A stretch of 64,000 nucleotides of DNA from DASZTV01 sp035550655. GTDB taxonomy: Bacteria > Actinomycetota > Actinomycetes > JAFAQI01. The notes beneath the pieces are model-generated. The model did not search any database. It was not told the DNA's origin and saw nothing but the letters and a program-made list of their open reading frames with translations. Shown here in pieces: positions 21,796 through 31,011 of this stretch (position 1 is the first letter of the stretch; each line of letters starts with the position of its first letter). The translations under genes were made by a program, and so were the position numbers. Location: NCBI GenBank assembly GCA_035550655.1, contig DASZOU010000032.1, forward strand, positions 62,001 to 126,000, written 5' to 3'.

Positions 21796-24735
21796 TCAGT
21801 AGACGAGTTGCTTCTTGTTCGTCTCGCCGTAGGTGTCGCGTACGCCGCCGGCCGGCACCACCGCGCGCTGCCCTGGCCGCAGCCACAGGTGAGCGGTCCA
21901 CAGGTCCGGCTGCGATTTCGACTGATGCGCAGGCAAAGTACGCAGCACGCGGCCGCGGTTGTTCACGACGTACAGCGTGGCGTGCGCGACGTGACCCCTC
22001 GTCGCCCATGGCTCGAAGCTGCACGTCGGGCACAGCACGCTCGTGTTGGGCTTGCCGAGCCCGCCGCCGTTGTCGGCGTAGAAGCGGCGCAACGCGTGCG
22101 GCACGTGGATCGGCAGCCGCGGATACCGGATGGGCGCGATCCGGAAGGACACGATGCCTTCCGACGCGCGCAGGTGCGAGACCTTGATGCCACGCCACGG
22201 TGAGACCCGGAACGTCCGCGACACCAGGTGGTACGGCGTCGCCGCCCCGCCGGTGTGAATGTGACCGTCGATCACGAAGCGGTACCGGCCGTTCGGCACC
22301 TGCCCACCCGCGATGTCGGCGCGCGGGTAGGAGTCGTAGACCTCCATCGATGCCGTCCACGTCCACTTCTGCTTGCCCGTGAGCTGGTTCAGCGCGGCGG
22401 TCGACAGCGCCGCGCGCTGGTCGAGGACGACCTGGATCTGCCCGCTCTGGTCGGCGTAGGGGTGCCATACGCCGTGCACGCGACGCTGCACGACGACAGT
22501 CGGGTCGTCGGTCCAGTTGTCGCCGCCGACCCAGGTGATGGTCGCGTCGTCGAAGCGGGTCAGGTTCTTCGGCTGCGCGACGACCTTTGCCGGCCCGACG
22601 CTGTTGGGGACGCGGGCGTTCCAGCCGTCGTAGTAGGCCGACGAGATCTCGCCGAGGACCGTCGCCTCGTTGGCCTGACGCACCTCGTCGGCTGCGGCGA
22701 CGGCATCCGTCGGCTCGGTTGGCACCGGCGATCCGCAGAGCAGGTTGGCGGCCATCCCGACGAGGTTCGTCGCCAAGTAGTCACCGGTGTGCGGGCCGTA
22801 GCTGGTCAGTGCCTTGCGATAGGAGTCGCGCGCCTCGTACTCGCGGTAGGACACCGTGTACCCGTTGTAGTCGCCGGTGTGGCCGAGTGCGACCGACAGC
22901 TTGAAGCCCGGGCAGTTCGCGTACTTCCCGGCACCGAGCTCGGTGTGGGTGAAGTTGCCGAGCACCTTGCTGTCGTTGGTCGGCTCGGAGACCGCGCGGG
23001 TGATGTTGCCGACGTCGTTCCAGCCCGCCGCGTTGTTGTGGATCTCCGCTTCCATGTGCTGGAAGGCGGCGACCGGGGTCGTCAGCCGCGCGACGCCGAA
23101 CGGGTCCCGTGGATCGGGACAGGAGTACGCCGCCTTGGAGGCGCGGTAGCACGCTCGGACGTGCTTCTTGGGCAGCCCGCGGTTGTAGCCGACCGGCCAC
23201 CCCTCATTGACGTCCTTCTGGCTGCCGTAGTCGAAGCCGAGCCACTCGTTACCGGTACGCCGGTCGGTGCGCGACTCGATGTTGCGCGTCAGGTCCGCCT
23301 GCGCCTCGCAGGCGCATGACGCCAGCAGGATCTGCCCGATCTGCACCGCTTGCAGCTTGATCCGCAGGTTCTCCTCGACCGCCTCGAACGACGGGGCGTC
23401 GTAGTTGTCCGGGATGAACAGGCCCGTGGATTTGATCTGGTTGAACAACGTGCTGGAGAACGGCAGCGTGGGGATGCCGACGTCGTTGCCGCGCTCGCAG
23501 TCCGGCAGGCCCGCTGCGGGCACGCCCGGGTCGCCGCCGACCGTCGGGCCGGTTCGGCAGTTGCCGACCGACGGGTACGGGTGTGAGACCGGGCCGCCGT
23601 ACCAGCGGGTCAGCATTTGGATCTTGGGGTCGTCCTGGAACGGGACGTCGACCTTGATGCCGTTGTGCGCGCCGCCGATCGCCCGCCACGCGGCAATGGC
23701 GTGCTCGAAGAGCAGGTGCGCGCCGCGCTCGGCTTGGGCGTAGCCGAGGTGGCCGTAGATCTCGTAGACCTTGTCGCCGTGGTCCTTCAGGACCGGCGCC
23801 TCGCCCGGCGGGTAGGCGTGCTCGTACGGCCCTTCGGCGGACCCGACGCCGCCCTGGCTGAAAACCATCGGGCCGTGGGTGGCTGCGGTCATGTAGCGCA
23901 TGAACGGCGCCAGCCAGTCCTCGCTGATCAGGTCGTACTCGTCGAGGGATTCCCCATGCTGGGCGTAGTCGACCCAGGTCGCCAGCGGCGTCGGGTGCGA
24001 CGGGTTCGACATGTCCTCGATCCGCATGACGGCGACGTTGTGGTCGTTGTCCTGCTGCGGGTAGCCGGTCGGAGAGCCGTCCTCGTTGACGTCCGCGCCG
24101 GCGATGTTGCCCTGAAAGCCGCCGAACTGCACGGTCGTCGCGCCGGCTCGGGCGGGCCGCAGCGAGGCGTCGGCCTGCTCGATCGCGGTTGCCATCTGCC
24201 GGGCCTGGTACTCGAACATGCGCAGGTCCATGACGTCCTGGAACAGCCAGACGCCGGCGGCGGGCGTCGAGTAGTACGGCGAGCTGTGGTCGTGCAACGC
24301 CGACAGCAAGATGTTCGAGTAGGTCACCGGGCTGTGGTCGGCCGCGAGGATCTGACCGACCCGACGGATCAGCAGGTCCTGGGCGAGGTAGTTGTCATCG
24401 CGGACCAGCGCAATCGGCGGGTCGCCTTTGGAGTCCTGCAGCACGATCGCGGTGATCGACAGCCGTGAGGCCACGCCGTACGACGACTTCTTGAGAACCG
24501 AGGCGAAGTTCGGGTCCCACTCGCCCCTGATGTCGTTGGGACCGATCTCGCCCGCGTACTGACCGGCGGAGGCGCCGACGTGCCAGGTCGCGTCGACGAC
24601 CGCCGCGCCGGCGCGCAGGCCGTGCCACGCGGCCGTCGCGGAGCGCGCGGGATGCGCGGCGGCGGAGGTGACGCCGACCACGCCACCCAGCGTGAGGGAC
24701 AGGGCGGCGACGGCAGCAGGCATCGCGCGGCGCAT
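21796..24735 (-). CDS. Secreted neutral-ceramidase-like protein (large)
   Basis: A 979-residue exported protein; the start at 24735 gives a signal peptide (MRRAMPAAVAALSLTLGG). The N-terminal two thirds resemble neutral/alkaline non-lysosomal ceramidase domains: AGAAVVDATWHVGASAGQY, the metal-site-like SALHDHSSPYYSTP (compare THTHSGP in ceramidases), and later GNIAGADVNEDGSP. A C-terminal beta-rich domain of about 250 residues follows (from ARVPNSVGPAKVV). The substrate is not certain and it may not be a ceramidase. It is divergent from the related gene at 24775, with only 39 bp between starts. Confidence 0.7.
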   Translation of the reverse strand: MRRAMPAAVAALSLTLGGVVGVTSAAAHPARSATAAWHGLRAGAAVVDATWHVGASAGQYAGEIGPNDIRGEWDPNFASVLKKSSYGVASRLSITAIVLQDSKGDPPIALVRDDNYLAQDLLIRRVGQILAADHSPVTYSNILLSALHDHSSPYYSTPAAGVWLFQDVMDLRMFEYQARQMATAIEQADASLRPARAGATTVQFGGFQGNIAGADVNEDGSPTGYPQQDNDHNVAVMRIEDMSNPSHPTPLATWVDYAQHGESLDEYDLISEDWLAPFMRYMTAATHGPMVFSQGGVGSAEGPYEHAYPPGEAPVLKDHGDKVYEIYGHLGYAQAERGAHLLFEHAIAAWRAIGGAHNGIKVDVPFQDDPKIQMLTRWYGGPVSHPYPSVGNCRTGPTVGGDPGVPAAGLPDCERGNDVGIPTLPFSSTLFNQIKSTGLFIPDNYDAPSFEAVEENLRIKLQAVQIGQILLASCACEAQADLTRNIESRTDRRTGNEWLGFDYGSQKDVNEGWPVGYNRGLPKKHVRACYRASKAAYSCPDPRDPFGVARLTTPVAAFQHMEAEIHNNAAGWNDVGNITRAVSEPTNDSKVLGNFTHTELGAGKYANCPGFKLSVALGHTGDYNGYTVSYREYEARDSYRKALTSYGPHTGDYLATNLVGMAANLLCGSPVPTEPTDAVAAADEVRQANEATVLGEISSAYYDGWNARVPNSVGPAKVVAQPKNLTRFDDATITWVGGDNWTDDPTVVVQRRVHGVWHPYADQSGQIQVVLDQRAALSTAALNQLTGKQKWTWTASMEVYDSYPRADIAGGQVPNGRYRFVIDGHIHTGGAATPYHLVSRTFRVSPWRGIKVSHLRASEGIVSFRIAPIRYPRLPIHVPHALRRFYADNGGGLGKPNTSVLCPTCSFEPWATRGHVAHATLYVVNNRGRVLRTLPAHQSKSQPDLWTAHLWLRPGQRAVVPAGGVRDTYGETNKKQLVY

Positions 24736-24774
24736 GCAGCAGGACTTCGCTGCTTGCCGGGCGAAACCTCCCGC

Positions 24775-26499
24775 GTGTTCACGCGTCCTCGTGCTGCCAT
24801 GGCTGCCGCCGCGATTGGCCTGTCCACGGTCTCGTTCTGGCCGCATGCGGCAGCCGCCCCGGCTCAGGAGCGGCCTTCAGGTTCGTCGACGTACCTGGTC
24901 GGTGGCGCCGCCGTGTCCATCAACCCGACCCGCGCGATGATGAAGAACAAGGACTTCTATCTCGGGGGCTACGGGTTCGGCGACGACAAGATCGCCAACA
25001 GGTTCCAGGTGCCGAGCACGGTGGGCCGCTACGCGACCGGGATCCTCGGCGACGGCATACACAGCCACGCCCTGATGGTCAGCGACCGGCACAACACGAT
25101 CGCGCTGGCTCAGATCGAGACGCAGGGCTACTTCATCTCCTACAAGCAGGGTCCGTTCGGGATCGAGGACATCCGCAAGGACGCATCGGCGAGGATCAAC
25201 GCGCTGGCGGCGACGGAGAAGAACCCGCCGCCGGTGCCGAGCGCGGCCCAGATCCTCGTCGACTCCGACCACACCCACGGCGGCCCCGACACGGTCGGCG
25301 TGTGGGGCGGTGACCCGACGTCGTACCTCCGCGAGGTCCACGACCGCACCGTGAAGGCGCTCGTCGAGGCGTGGCAGGCGATGCGGCCGGCGACGCTGAC
25401 CTACGGGGTTGCCCACGCGGGCGTGGAGAACGAGACCAACGAGTACCCGCCCAGCGTCAACGACGACCCGTTGCTGACCAACCAGTTCAGCAACGACGCG
25501 CGCAACCAGGTGATGGACGACGGGATCCGTGTCCTGCAGGCGCACGACCCGAGGACCGGCAAGGTACTCGACACCTACGTCAACTACTCCTCGCACCCGA
25601 CCGTGCTCGGCTCGGACAACACGCTCGTCACCGCCGACTACGTCGGGCGCCTCAACCGCCAGATCGCGAAGGCGTTCGGGGGCTACGCGATGGACCAGGT
25701 CGGCACCCTCGGCCGGACCCAGCCGGCGCGCGCGAGCTGCACCAACACCGACCTTAAGGGCGCGGCGGCGTCCCTCTGCGCGCTCGACCAGTACGCCGCG
25801 CGGGTGATGATCAAGATCCGGTACGCCGTGCGGCACGAGAAGCCCGTTCGCGGGCCCGCGACCGTCGGGCTGTCGAGCTACCTGATCCAGGACCCCAGCG
25901 ACTCAGCGGTGCTGGTCGGGCTGGAGTACGCCGGGTCGCTGATCGGTGTGCCCGGCGCCCGCCAGCTCGGCTACCCGTGGTTCACCGCGAACCTGCTCGG
26001 GACGACGACCTTCTCGGGTCACATCGGCAAGATCCTGATCAGCGGCGGTCCGGGGGAGATGTATCCGCAGATCGTCGCCGAGGTCCGTCGCGACGTTCCG
26101 GGGATGCAGGGCTATCTGAACATCGGCACGGCCGGTGACTTCCTCGGCTACCTGATCGCGCCGCTTGGGGCATACCCCGAGCCGATCCGGCGCTCGATGC
26201 TGTCGGGGAATCCGCCGCTCAATGGTGACCCCGCATGCGGGGTTGCCGGCTTGTCGGTGGGCTGCCCGGACCCGATCGGCAACGACAACTTCTTCTTCAA
26301 CGTCTCGCCGACGTTGGGCATGCGGGTCACCTGTTCGCTGCTGCGCGGCGCCGCCGACACCCGCGGTGTGCAGGAGTCGACGTACTTGTTGAAGGACAGC
26401 ACCTGCCACCTGTTCAGCAACGATCTGCTGAGTGCTCCCGGCGACGACACGAAGTTCGCCGCTCCGAAGGACATGTCCAAGTCCCAGCCACACATGTAG
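24775..26499 (+). CDS. Secreted neutral-ceramidase-like protein (short)
   Basis: A 574-residue exported protein. The GTG at 24775 gives a better signal peptide (FTRPRAAMAAAAIGLSTVSF) than the ATG at 24799. The mature protein begins STYLVGGAAVSINPTRAMM. The motif ILVDSDHTHGGPDTVGV corresponds to the THTHSGPGG zinc-site region of neutral ceramidases, and NYSSHPTVLG to a later conserved His motif. It lacks the long C-terminal domain of its divergent neighbour. The two probably arose from a common ancestor and may act on related exported substrates, perhaps lipids. Confidence 0.72.
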   Translation: MFTRPRAAMAAAAIGLSTVSFWPHAAAAPAQERPSGSSTYLVGGAAVSINPTRAMMKNKDFYLGGYGFGDDKIANRFQVPSTVGRYATGILGDGIHSHALMVSDRHNTIALAQIETQGYFISYKQGPFGIEDIRKDASARINALAATEKNPPPVPSAAQILVDSDHTHGGPDTVGVWGGDPTSYLREVHDRTVKALVEAWQAMRPATLTYGVAHAGVENETNEYPPSVNDDPLLTNQFSNDARNQVMDDGIRVLQAHDPRTGKVLDTYVNYSSHPTVLGSDNTLVTADYVGRLNRQIAKAFGGYAMDQVGTLGRTQPARASCTNTDLKGAAASLCALDQYAARVMIKIRYAVRHEKPVRGPATVGLSSYLIQDPSDSAVLVGLEYAGSLIGVPGARQLGYPWFTANLLGTTTFSGHIGKILISGGPGEMYPQIVAEVRRDVPGMQGYLNIGTAGDFLGYLIAPLGAYPEPIRRSMLSGNPPLNGDPACGVAGLSVGCPDPIGNDNFFFNVSPTLGMRVTCSLLRGAADTRGVQESTYLLKDSTCHLFSNDLLSAPGDDTKFAAPKDMSKSQPHM

Positions 26500-26505
26500 C
26501 TGCGC

Positions 26506-28137
26506 CTACCGCAGCGCCGCGAGGCGCGGCCGGATCAGTCCCTTGAGGTTGCGGGCGTCGGCCACCCGGGCCTCCCAGGTCGCGCCGAGGGTGAGCAGCA
26601 CGGCCCCGGCCGCGAACCACATCAGCCAGTGCGGCAGCTCGATGAACATCGGCCCGGCGACTCGCAGGCTCAGCAAGCCGACCACAGTCGCGCCGGCGGC
26701 CAACGGTGTGGCGAGCCGCAGCTCCGCGCCCAGGCACACCAGGACAGTCGCCGCGACGAGCAGGACCGCCCGGCGGCCGGCGTCGGGACCGAGCGCGGGC
26801 AGCAGCGGCGGGAGCAGCCCGACGAACAGCGCGGGAAGCAGCACCGCCGATGACAGCTGACGGTCGCGGCGGAGCAGGGCGGCGCCCCACGCCAGGCCGA
26901 GACCCACCGGTGTGGCCGTGTACGCCTCCGGCGCCGTCACCGCGTGCAGGTCGAGCGTGATTCCCGCGGCCACGCTCGCGAACACGACCGCGGCGGCGAG
27001 CGCGCTGCCCCGCGCCAGCGCGCTGCCCTGCCGTGAGGCGGGCCAGAGGGCCGCGACTGCGGCGGCGCCGGCAGCCAGTGCGAAGTTGACGTCGGCGAAG
27101 CGGGGCGTCGCGCCGATCAGGGACAGCCACGCGATGGCTGCGGGGAAGACCAGCGGGACGACGGCGATGCGCAAGCGCCTGACCCAGCCGGCGCCGTCGA
27201 ACAGCAGCGGACCCACCGCGAGCGCGGGCAGCACGAGCGCCGCGAGCACGCGCGCGCCGGAGCTGCTGTGCAGCGCCACCGCGGTGAGGAGCATCGCGGC
27301 GCTGACGCCCGACAGCGAGGCCGACGCGTCGTCGGCGACCCAGCCGGGGCGATGGGCCAGCAGCGGCAGGGCGAGCAGGGCGAGCGGCAGCGTCGCGCCG
27401 TAGAGCGCGGCGGGGTCGTGCTCCGTGGCGGCGAGCAGGGACGCCGCGAACCCGACGACGGCCACCGCGCCTCCGAGCGCCGCGTTGAGGATCCGTACGG
27501 CGGCGTCTGGCCGGTGCAGCCAGCTGCTGCTGCGCTCGATCACCAGCGCGACGGCGATGCCGACCGGCGTGAGCAGCGCCACGCGGTCGAGCGCGGTCGG
27601 GTTGGTCGCGGCCACCGCGGCGACGAGCAGCGCTCCTGCCCACGCGAGCGGCGCGCTGACCAGGCGCGGCGCGACCAGGGTCAAGGTCGCGGCCACCAGA
27701 CCGATCGCGAGAGCCGCGAGCACGACGTACCAGTGCAGGGGCAGCGAGTCGGCGGCCGAGAGGTGGAGGGTGCGGGCGGCGGTCGCGTCGATCGCGCATC
27801 CGGCGAGCCCCACGACGCCGAGCGCCTCGGCGGTCGCGGGAAGCCGGCGCACGGTTGCGGCGCCGGTGAGCAAGACGGCAGTGACCGCCGCCATCAGCGC
27901 CACCTGGCCGCCGCGGCCGAGTGAGCCCCACACCAGGGCGGTGCCCGCGCTGAACGCCACGACCAGACACAGCGATCCCAGGGCGAGCAGCACCTGGCGG
28001 GTCTCGACGCCGGGGCGGTACAGCCGCGGCAGCGTCGTTTGACGGCTGGAGGGGTACGGCGACGACGCGTGCGGCCACGACGCGGCGGGCTGCGGTCCGG
28101 CAGGGTGTGGGGCGGGCGGAGGCTCGTACGGGTTCAT
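26506..28137 (-). CDS. SCO7613-type polytopic membrane protein
   Basis: A 543-residue integral membrane protein. A Pro-rich cytoplasmic N-terminus (PYEPPPAPHPAGPQPA) is followed by about 14-16 hydrophobic segments rich in Ala, Val and Leu. The C-terminus ends with EARVADARNLKGLIRPRLAA, the short signature shared by SCO7613-family membrane proteins of actinomycetes. The function is unknown. It is convergent with the short ceramidase-like gene (6 bp between stops) and 51 bp downstream of the AidB-like gene on the same strand. Confidence 0.75.
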   Translation of the reverse strand: MNPYEPPPAPHPAGPQPAASWPHASSPYPSSRQTTLPRLYRPGVETRQVLLALGSLCLVVAFSAGTALVWGSLGRGGQVALMAAVTAVLLTGAATVRRLPATAEALGVVGLAGCAIDATAARTLHLSAADSLPLHWYVVLAALAIGLVAATLTLVAPRLVSAPLAWAGALLVAAVAATNPTALDRVALLTPVGIAVALVIERSSSWLHRPDAAVRILNAALGGAVAVVGFAASLLAATEHDPAALYGATLPLALLALPLLAHRPGWVADDASASLSGVSAAMLLTAVALHSSSGARVLAALVLPALAVGPLLFDGAGWVRRLRIAVVPLVFPAAIAWLSLIGATPRFADVNFALAAGAAAVAALWPASRQGSALARGSALAAAVVFASVAAGITLDLHAVTAPEAYTATPVGLGLAWGAALLRRDRQLSSAVLLPALFVGLLPPLLPALGPDAGRRAVLLVAATVLVCLGAELRLATPLAAGATVVGLLSLRVAGPMFIELPHWLMWFAAGAVLLTLGATWEARVADARNLKGLIRPRLAALR

Positions 28138-28188
28138 ATCCTCACGGTGCGCCAGCGGCGCCGCCGTGACCTGAGTAGAACTACTCGA

Positions 28189-29808
28189 TCAGCCGACCTT
28201 CGGGGTCGCGCGCTCCACGATCGCTGCCGTGTCGACGCCGGGTGGCAGGGTCCCGAACGCGTGACCCCAGTCGCCGCCGAGCCGCGAGGCGCAGAACGCG
28301 TCCGCGACGGCCGGCGGCGCGAACCGCACGAGCAGCGATCCCTGCAGGACCAGCGCCATGTGCTCGACGAGCCGTCGGGCGCGTACCTCGATGTCGGTGG
28401 TGTCGGACATCTCCTCGTCGAGGGACTTCGCCGCCGCATCGAGGCGCGCGTCCGCGCCACCGGCGAGCGCGACCTCGTCGCGGAACGCCTCCCACGCACC
28501 CGGCTCGCGCGCCAGCCCCCGCAGCACGTCCAGCACGTTGACGTTGCCCGAGCCTTCCCAGATCGAGTTCAGCGGAGCCTCTCGGTAGAGCATCGCCATC
28601 GGGAAGTCCTCGACGAACCCGTTGCCACCGAAGCACTCCAGCGCCTCCGCCGCGACATTCGGGCCGCGCTTGCACACCCAGTACTTGCCGACGGCCAGGC
28701 CCACGCGCTTGAACGGTCCCTCGTCGTCGTCGACCGCCGCGGCGAGGCGGGTCATCAGAGTGGTCGCGGCCTCAGACTCGATGGCGAGGTCGGCGAGCAC
28801 CATGCGCATCAGCGGCTGGTCGGCGAGGTACTTGCCGAAGGCCTGCCGGTGCCTGGCGTGGTGCGTCGCCTGCGCGACGGCCTCGCGCATGAGTGTCGCC
28901 GTACCGATGACGCAGTCCAGCCGGGTGGAGGTGACCATCTCGATGATGGTGCGGACGCCGGCGCCCTCGTCGCCCAGCCGCCAGCCGACGGTCTCGTCGA
29001 ACTCCGGCTCGCTCGAGGCGTTGGACTTGTTGCCCAGCTTGTCCTTGAGCCGCTGGATCCGGAAGGTGTTACGAGTGCCGTCGGGGAGGATCCGCGGCAC
29101 CACGAAGCACGTGAGCCCACCGGGTGCCTGGGCGAGGACCAGGAAGACGTCGCACATCGGTGCCGACGTGAACCACTTGTGTCCGGTGAGCCGGTAGCTG
29201 CCGTCGGGAGCAGGTACGGCGCGGGTCGAGTTGGTGCGAACGTCCGAGCCGCCCTGCTTCTCCGTCATGCCCATCCCGGCCAGGCAGCCGGCCTTCTCCG
29301 ACGGCGTCCGCAACCCCGGGTCGTAGGTCCGCGACATCAGCCGCGGCACCCACTCGTCCGCGAGCTGCTGGTCGACGCGCAGCGCGGGTACGGCGGCGTG
29401 GGTCATCGAGATCGGGCAGCCGTGCCCGCCCTCGGTGTGGGACCAGACCGAGAAGGCAGCGGCGCGCGCGACGTGGGCACCGGGCTTGGGGTCGGTCCAG
29501 GAGCTCGCGTGCAGCCCGGACTCGATCGCGACGGTCATGAGCTGGTGCCACGCGGGATGGAACTCGACCTCGTCGATCCGATGGCCGTAGCGGTCGTGGG
29601 TGACCAGGCGAGGCGGGTGGACGTTGGCCAGCCGGCCCCACTCCTGGCACTCCTCGCTGCCGGCCCGGCGCCCGAGCGCGGCGAGGTCCTCGATCGCCCA
29701 GCCCGCGTTGTGACGCCGGACGCCCTCGAGCAGGGCCTCATCCGCACTGAACACGTCGTAGTCGACGAGCGGCGGCGGCTGGTTGGTCACCTCGTGTGTC
29801 GCGGCCAT
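28189..29808 (-). CDS. AidB-like acyl-CoA dehydrogenase family protein
   Basis: A 539-residue flavoprotein of the acyl-CoA dehydrogenase superfamily, AidB branch. It has the AidB-type N-terminus (TNQPPPLVDYDVFSAD), the FAD-contact motif CLAGMGMTEKQGGSDVR and YRLTGHKWFTSAP, and the C-terminal ALECFGGNGFVEDFPM with REAPLNSIWEGSGNV. E. coli AidB binds DNA and is induced by alkylation damage; its substrate is not settled. I chose the ATG at 29808 (MAATHEVTNQPPPL) since upstream sequence is not family-like. It is divergent from the YihY-type gene. Confidence 0.92.
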   Translation of the reverse strand: MAATHEVTNQPPPLVDYDVFSADEALLEGVRRHNAGWAIEDLAALGRRAGSEECQEWGRLANVHPPRLVTHDRYGHRIDEVEFHPAWHQLMTVAIESGLHASSWTDPKPGAHVARAAAFSVWSHTEGGHGCPISMTHAAVPALRVDQQLADEWVPRLMSRTYDPGLRTPSEKAGCLAGMGMTEKQGGSDVRTNSTRAVPAPDGSYRLTGHKWFTSAPMCDVFLVLAQAPGGLTCFVVPRILPDGTRNTFRIQRLKDKLGNKSNASSEPEFDETVGWRLGDEGAGVRTIIEMVTSTRLDCVIGTATLMREAVAQATHHARHRQAFGKYLADQPLMRMVLADLAIESEAATTLMTRLAAAVDDDEGPFKRVGLAVGKYWVCKRGPNVAAEALECFGGNGFVEDFPMAMLYREAPLNSIWEGSGNVNVLDVLRGLAREPGAWEAFRDEVALAGGADARLDAAAKSLDEEMSDTTDIEVRARRLVEHMALVLQGSLLVRFAPPAVADAFCASRLGGDWGHAFGTLPPGVDTAAIVERATPKVG

Positions 29809-29850
29809 GTCGTCAAGTCTGGCACCCCAATCCGCCGTACCTTTTCCTGC

Positions 29851-30747
29851 GTGGCGTCGATTCGCGAGGTAGCCGGTACGACGCTGCGCCGCGCTTGGCA
29901 TGACCGAGTGCTGGGTCTCGCCGCCGAAGTGGGCTTCTGGCAGCTCCTCTCGCTGCCGTCACTGCTCCTCGCGGTGCTTGGCACGATCGGCTTCTTCAGC
30001 GGGGTGCTCGGTGCCGACGCCCTCAACGACCTGCAGCGGTCGATCGACAAGGGCCTGACCCACGTCATCGTGCCCAGTGCCGTTCAGTCGACCATCGCTC
30101 CAGCGCTGCACCGCATCCTGTTCGGCGGCCGCGCCGATGTCGTGTCGATCAGCTTCGTCGTCTCGCTGTGGACCGGTTCGTCTGCGATGGCGACGTACGT
30201 CAACACGATCACCATCGCGTACGGGCTGCGCCATGAGCGGGGCGCGGTCGCGAGCCGCCTGCTCGCCTTGCGGCTCTACGTCTACTTCGTTCTCTCCACC
30301 ATCGTGCTGCTGCCGCTGCTCGTGCTCGGACCGTCGCATCTGGTCGATGCGTTTCCCGACCGCTGGCACAACCTCGCGAACGCGCTCGTCGTCTCGTGCT
30401 ACTGGCCGGTGGTCGTGCTGCTCTCGCTCGCTTTGCTGGCCACGCTCTACCACCAGGCGCTTCCGGTGCGCACGCCATGGCGCAGGGGGCTACCCGGCGC
30501 GTTACTGGCTGTACTGCTCTGGGTTGCCGGGTCGTCGGTGCTGCGCGCCTGGCTCGACTGGGCGTTCCGCAAGACAGCGACGTACGGGCCGCTGTCGGCG
30601 CCGGTTGCCGTGCTGCTGTTCCTGTACCTCACTGCGCTCGCGATCCTGCTGGGCGCGGAGCTCAACGCCGAGCTCGACCGGCTCTGGCCGCGACCCGAGA
30701 CCGAGCGGGCCAGGGCCGAGCCGGAACCGGAAACCGTCGCGCCTTAG
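29851..30747 (+). CDS. YihY/UPF0761 family membrane protein
   Basis: A 298-residue inner-membrane protein with six likely helices. Family features include the amphipathic N-terminus with AEVGFWQLLSLPSLLLAV, the conserved WTGSSAMATYVNTI, and near the end PVAVLLFLYLTALAILLGAE, the strongest YihY signature (LLGAELNAE). Homologues were once called ribonuclease BN, wrongly. The role is unknown. GTG 29851 follows TACCTT by 7 nt with no SD, so it may be leaderless. A downstream small membrane protein gene follows. Confidence 0.88.
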   Translation: MASIREVAGTTLRRAWHDRVLGLAAEVGFWQLLSLPSLLLAVLGTIGFFSGVLGADALNDLQRSIDKGLTHVIVPSAVQSTIAPALHRILFGGRADVVSISFVVSLWTGSSAMATYVNTITIAYGLRHERGAVASRLLALRLYVYFVLSTIVLLPLLVLGPSHLVDAFPDRWHNLANALVVSCYWPVVVLLSLALLATLYHQALPVRTPWRRGLPGALLAVLLWVAGSSVLRAWLDWAFRKTATYGPLSAPVAVLLFLYLTALAILLGAELNAELDRLWPRPETERARAEPEPETVAP

Positions 30748-30789
30748 GCTTGTGCGAGCGCACGTGCGAGCCGTCGAGAAGGAGGATCA

Positions 30790-31011
30790 ATGGCCAGCCA
30801 GGACAGCGGTCACGACGTCGCACCCGGGATCTGGGTGGCGACCTTCGTGATCATCGTCGGCACGATCCTCGGCGGCATCGCGCTCATCGAGTGGAACTGG
30901 CCGGCCTTCTGGATCGGCGTCGGCCTGTTCGTCGCCGGCAGCGTCGGTGGCTACCTCGCCGGGATCATGGAGGCCGTCACCGAGTTCGGTCCCGGCCCCG
31001 AGCACAGCTGA
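30790..31011 (+). CDS. Small two-helix membrane protein
   Basis: A 73-residue protein with a GGAGG ribosome site a few nt before the ATG. Helix 1 is WVATFVIIVGTILGGIAL and helix 2 is AFWIGVGLFVAGSVGGYLAG, joined by the short loop EWNWP. The short hydrophilic start (QDSGHDVAPG) and the NWPAFW loop resemble the small HGxxPAAW-type actinobacterial membrane proteins of unknown role. Its TGA overlaps the next start codon (CTGA), so it and the lipoprotein are likely coupled. Confidence 0.75.
   Translation: MASQDSGHDVAPGIWVATFVIIVGTILGGIALIEWNWPAFWIGVGLFVAGSVGGYLAGIMEAVTEFGPGPEHS

Noticed and set aside
30396..31007. Long plus-strand frame upstream of the lipoprotein, as its N-terminal extension
   Set aside because: It runs antiphase through the YihY-type gene and the small membrane protein, and is Arg-rich shadow sequence; the signal peptide begins at 31008.
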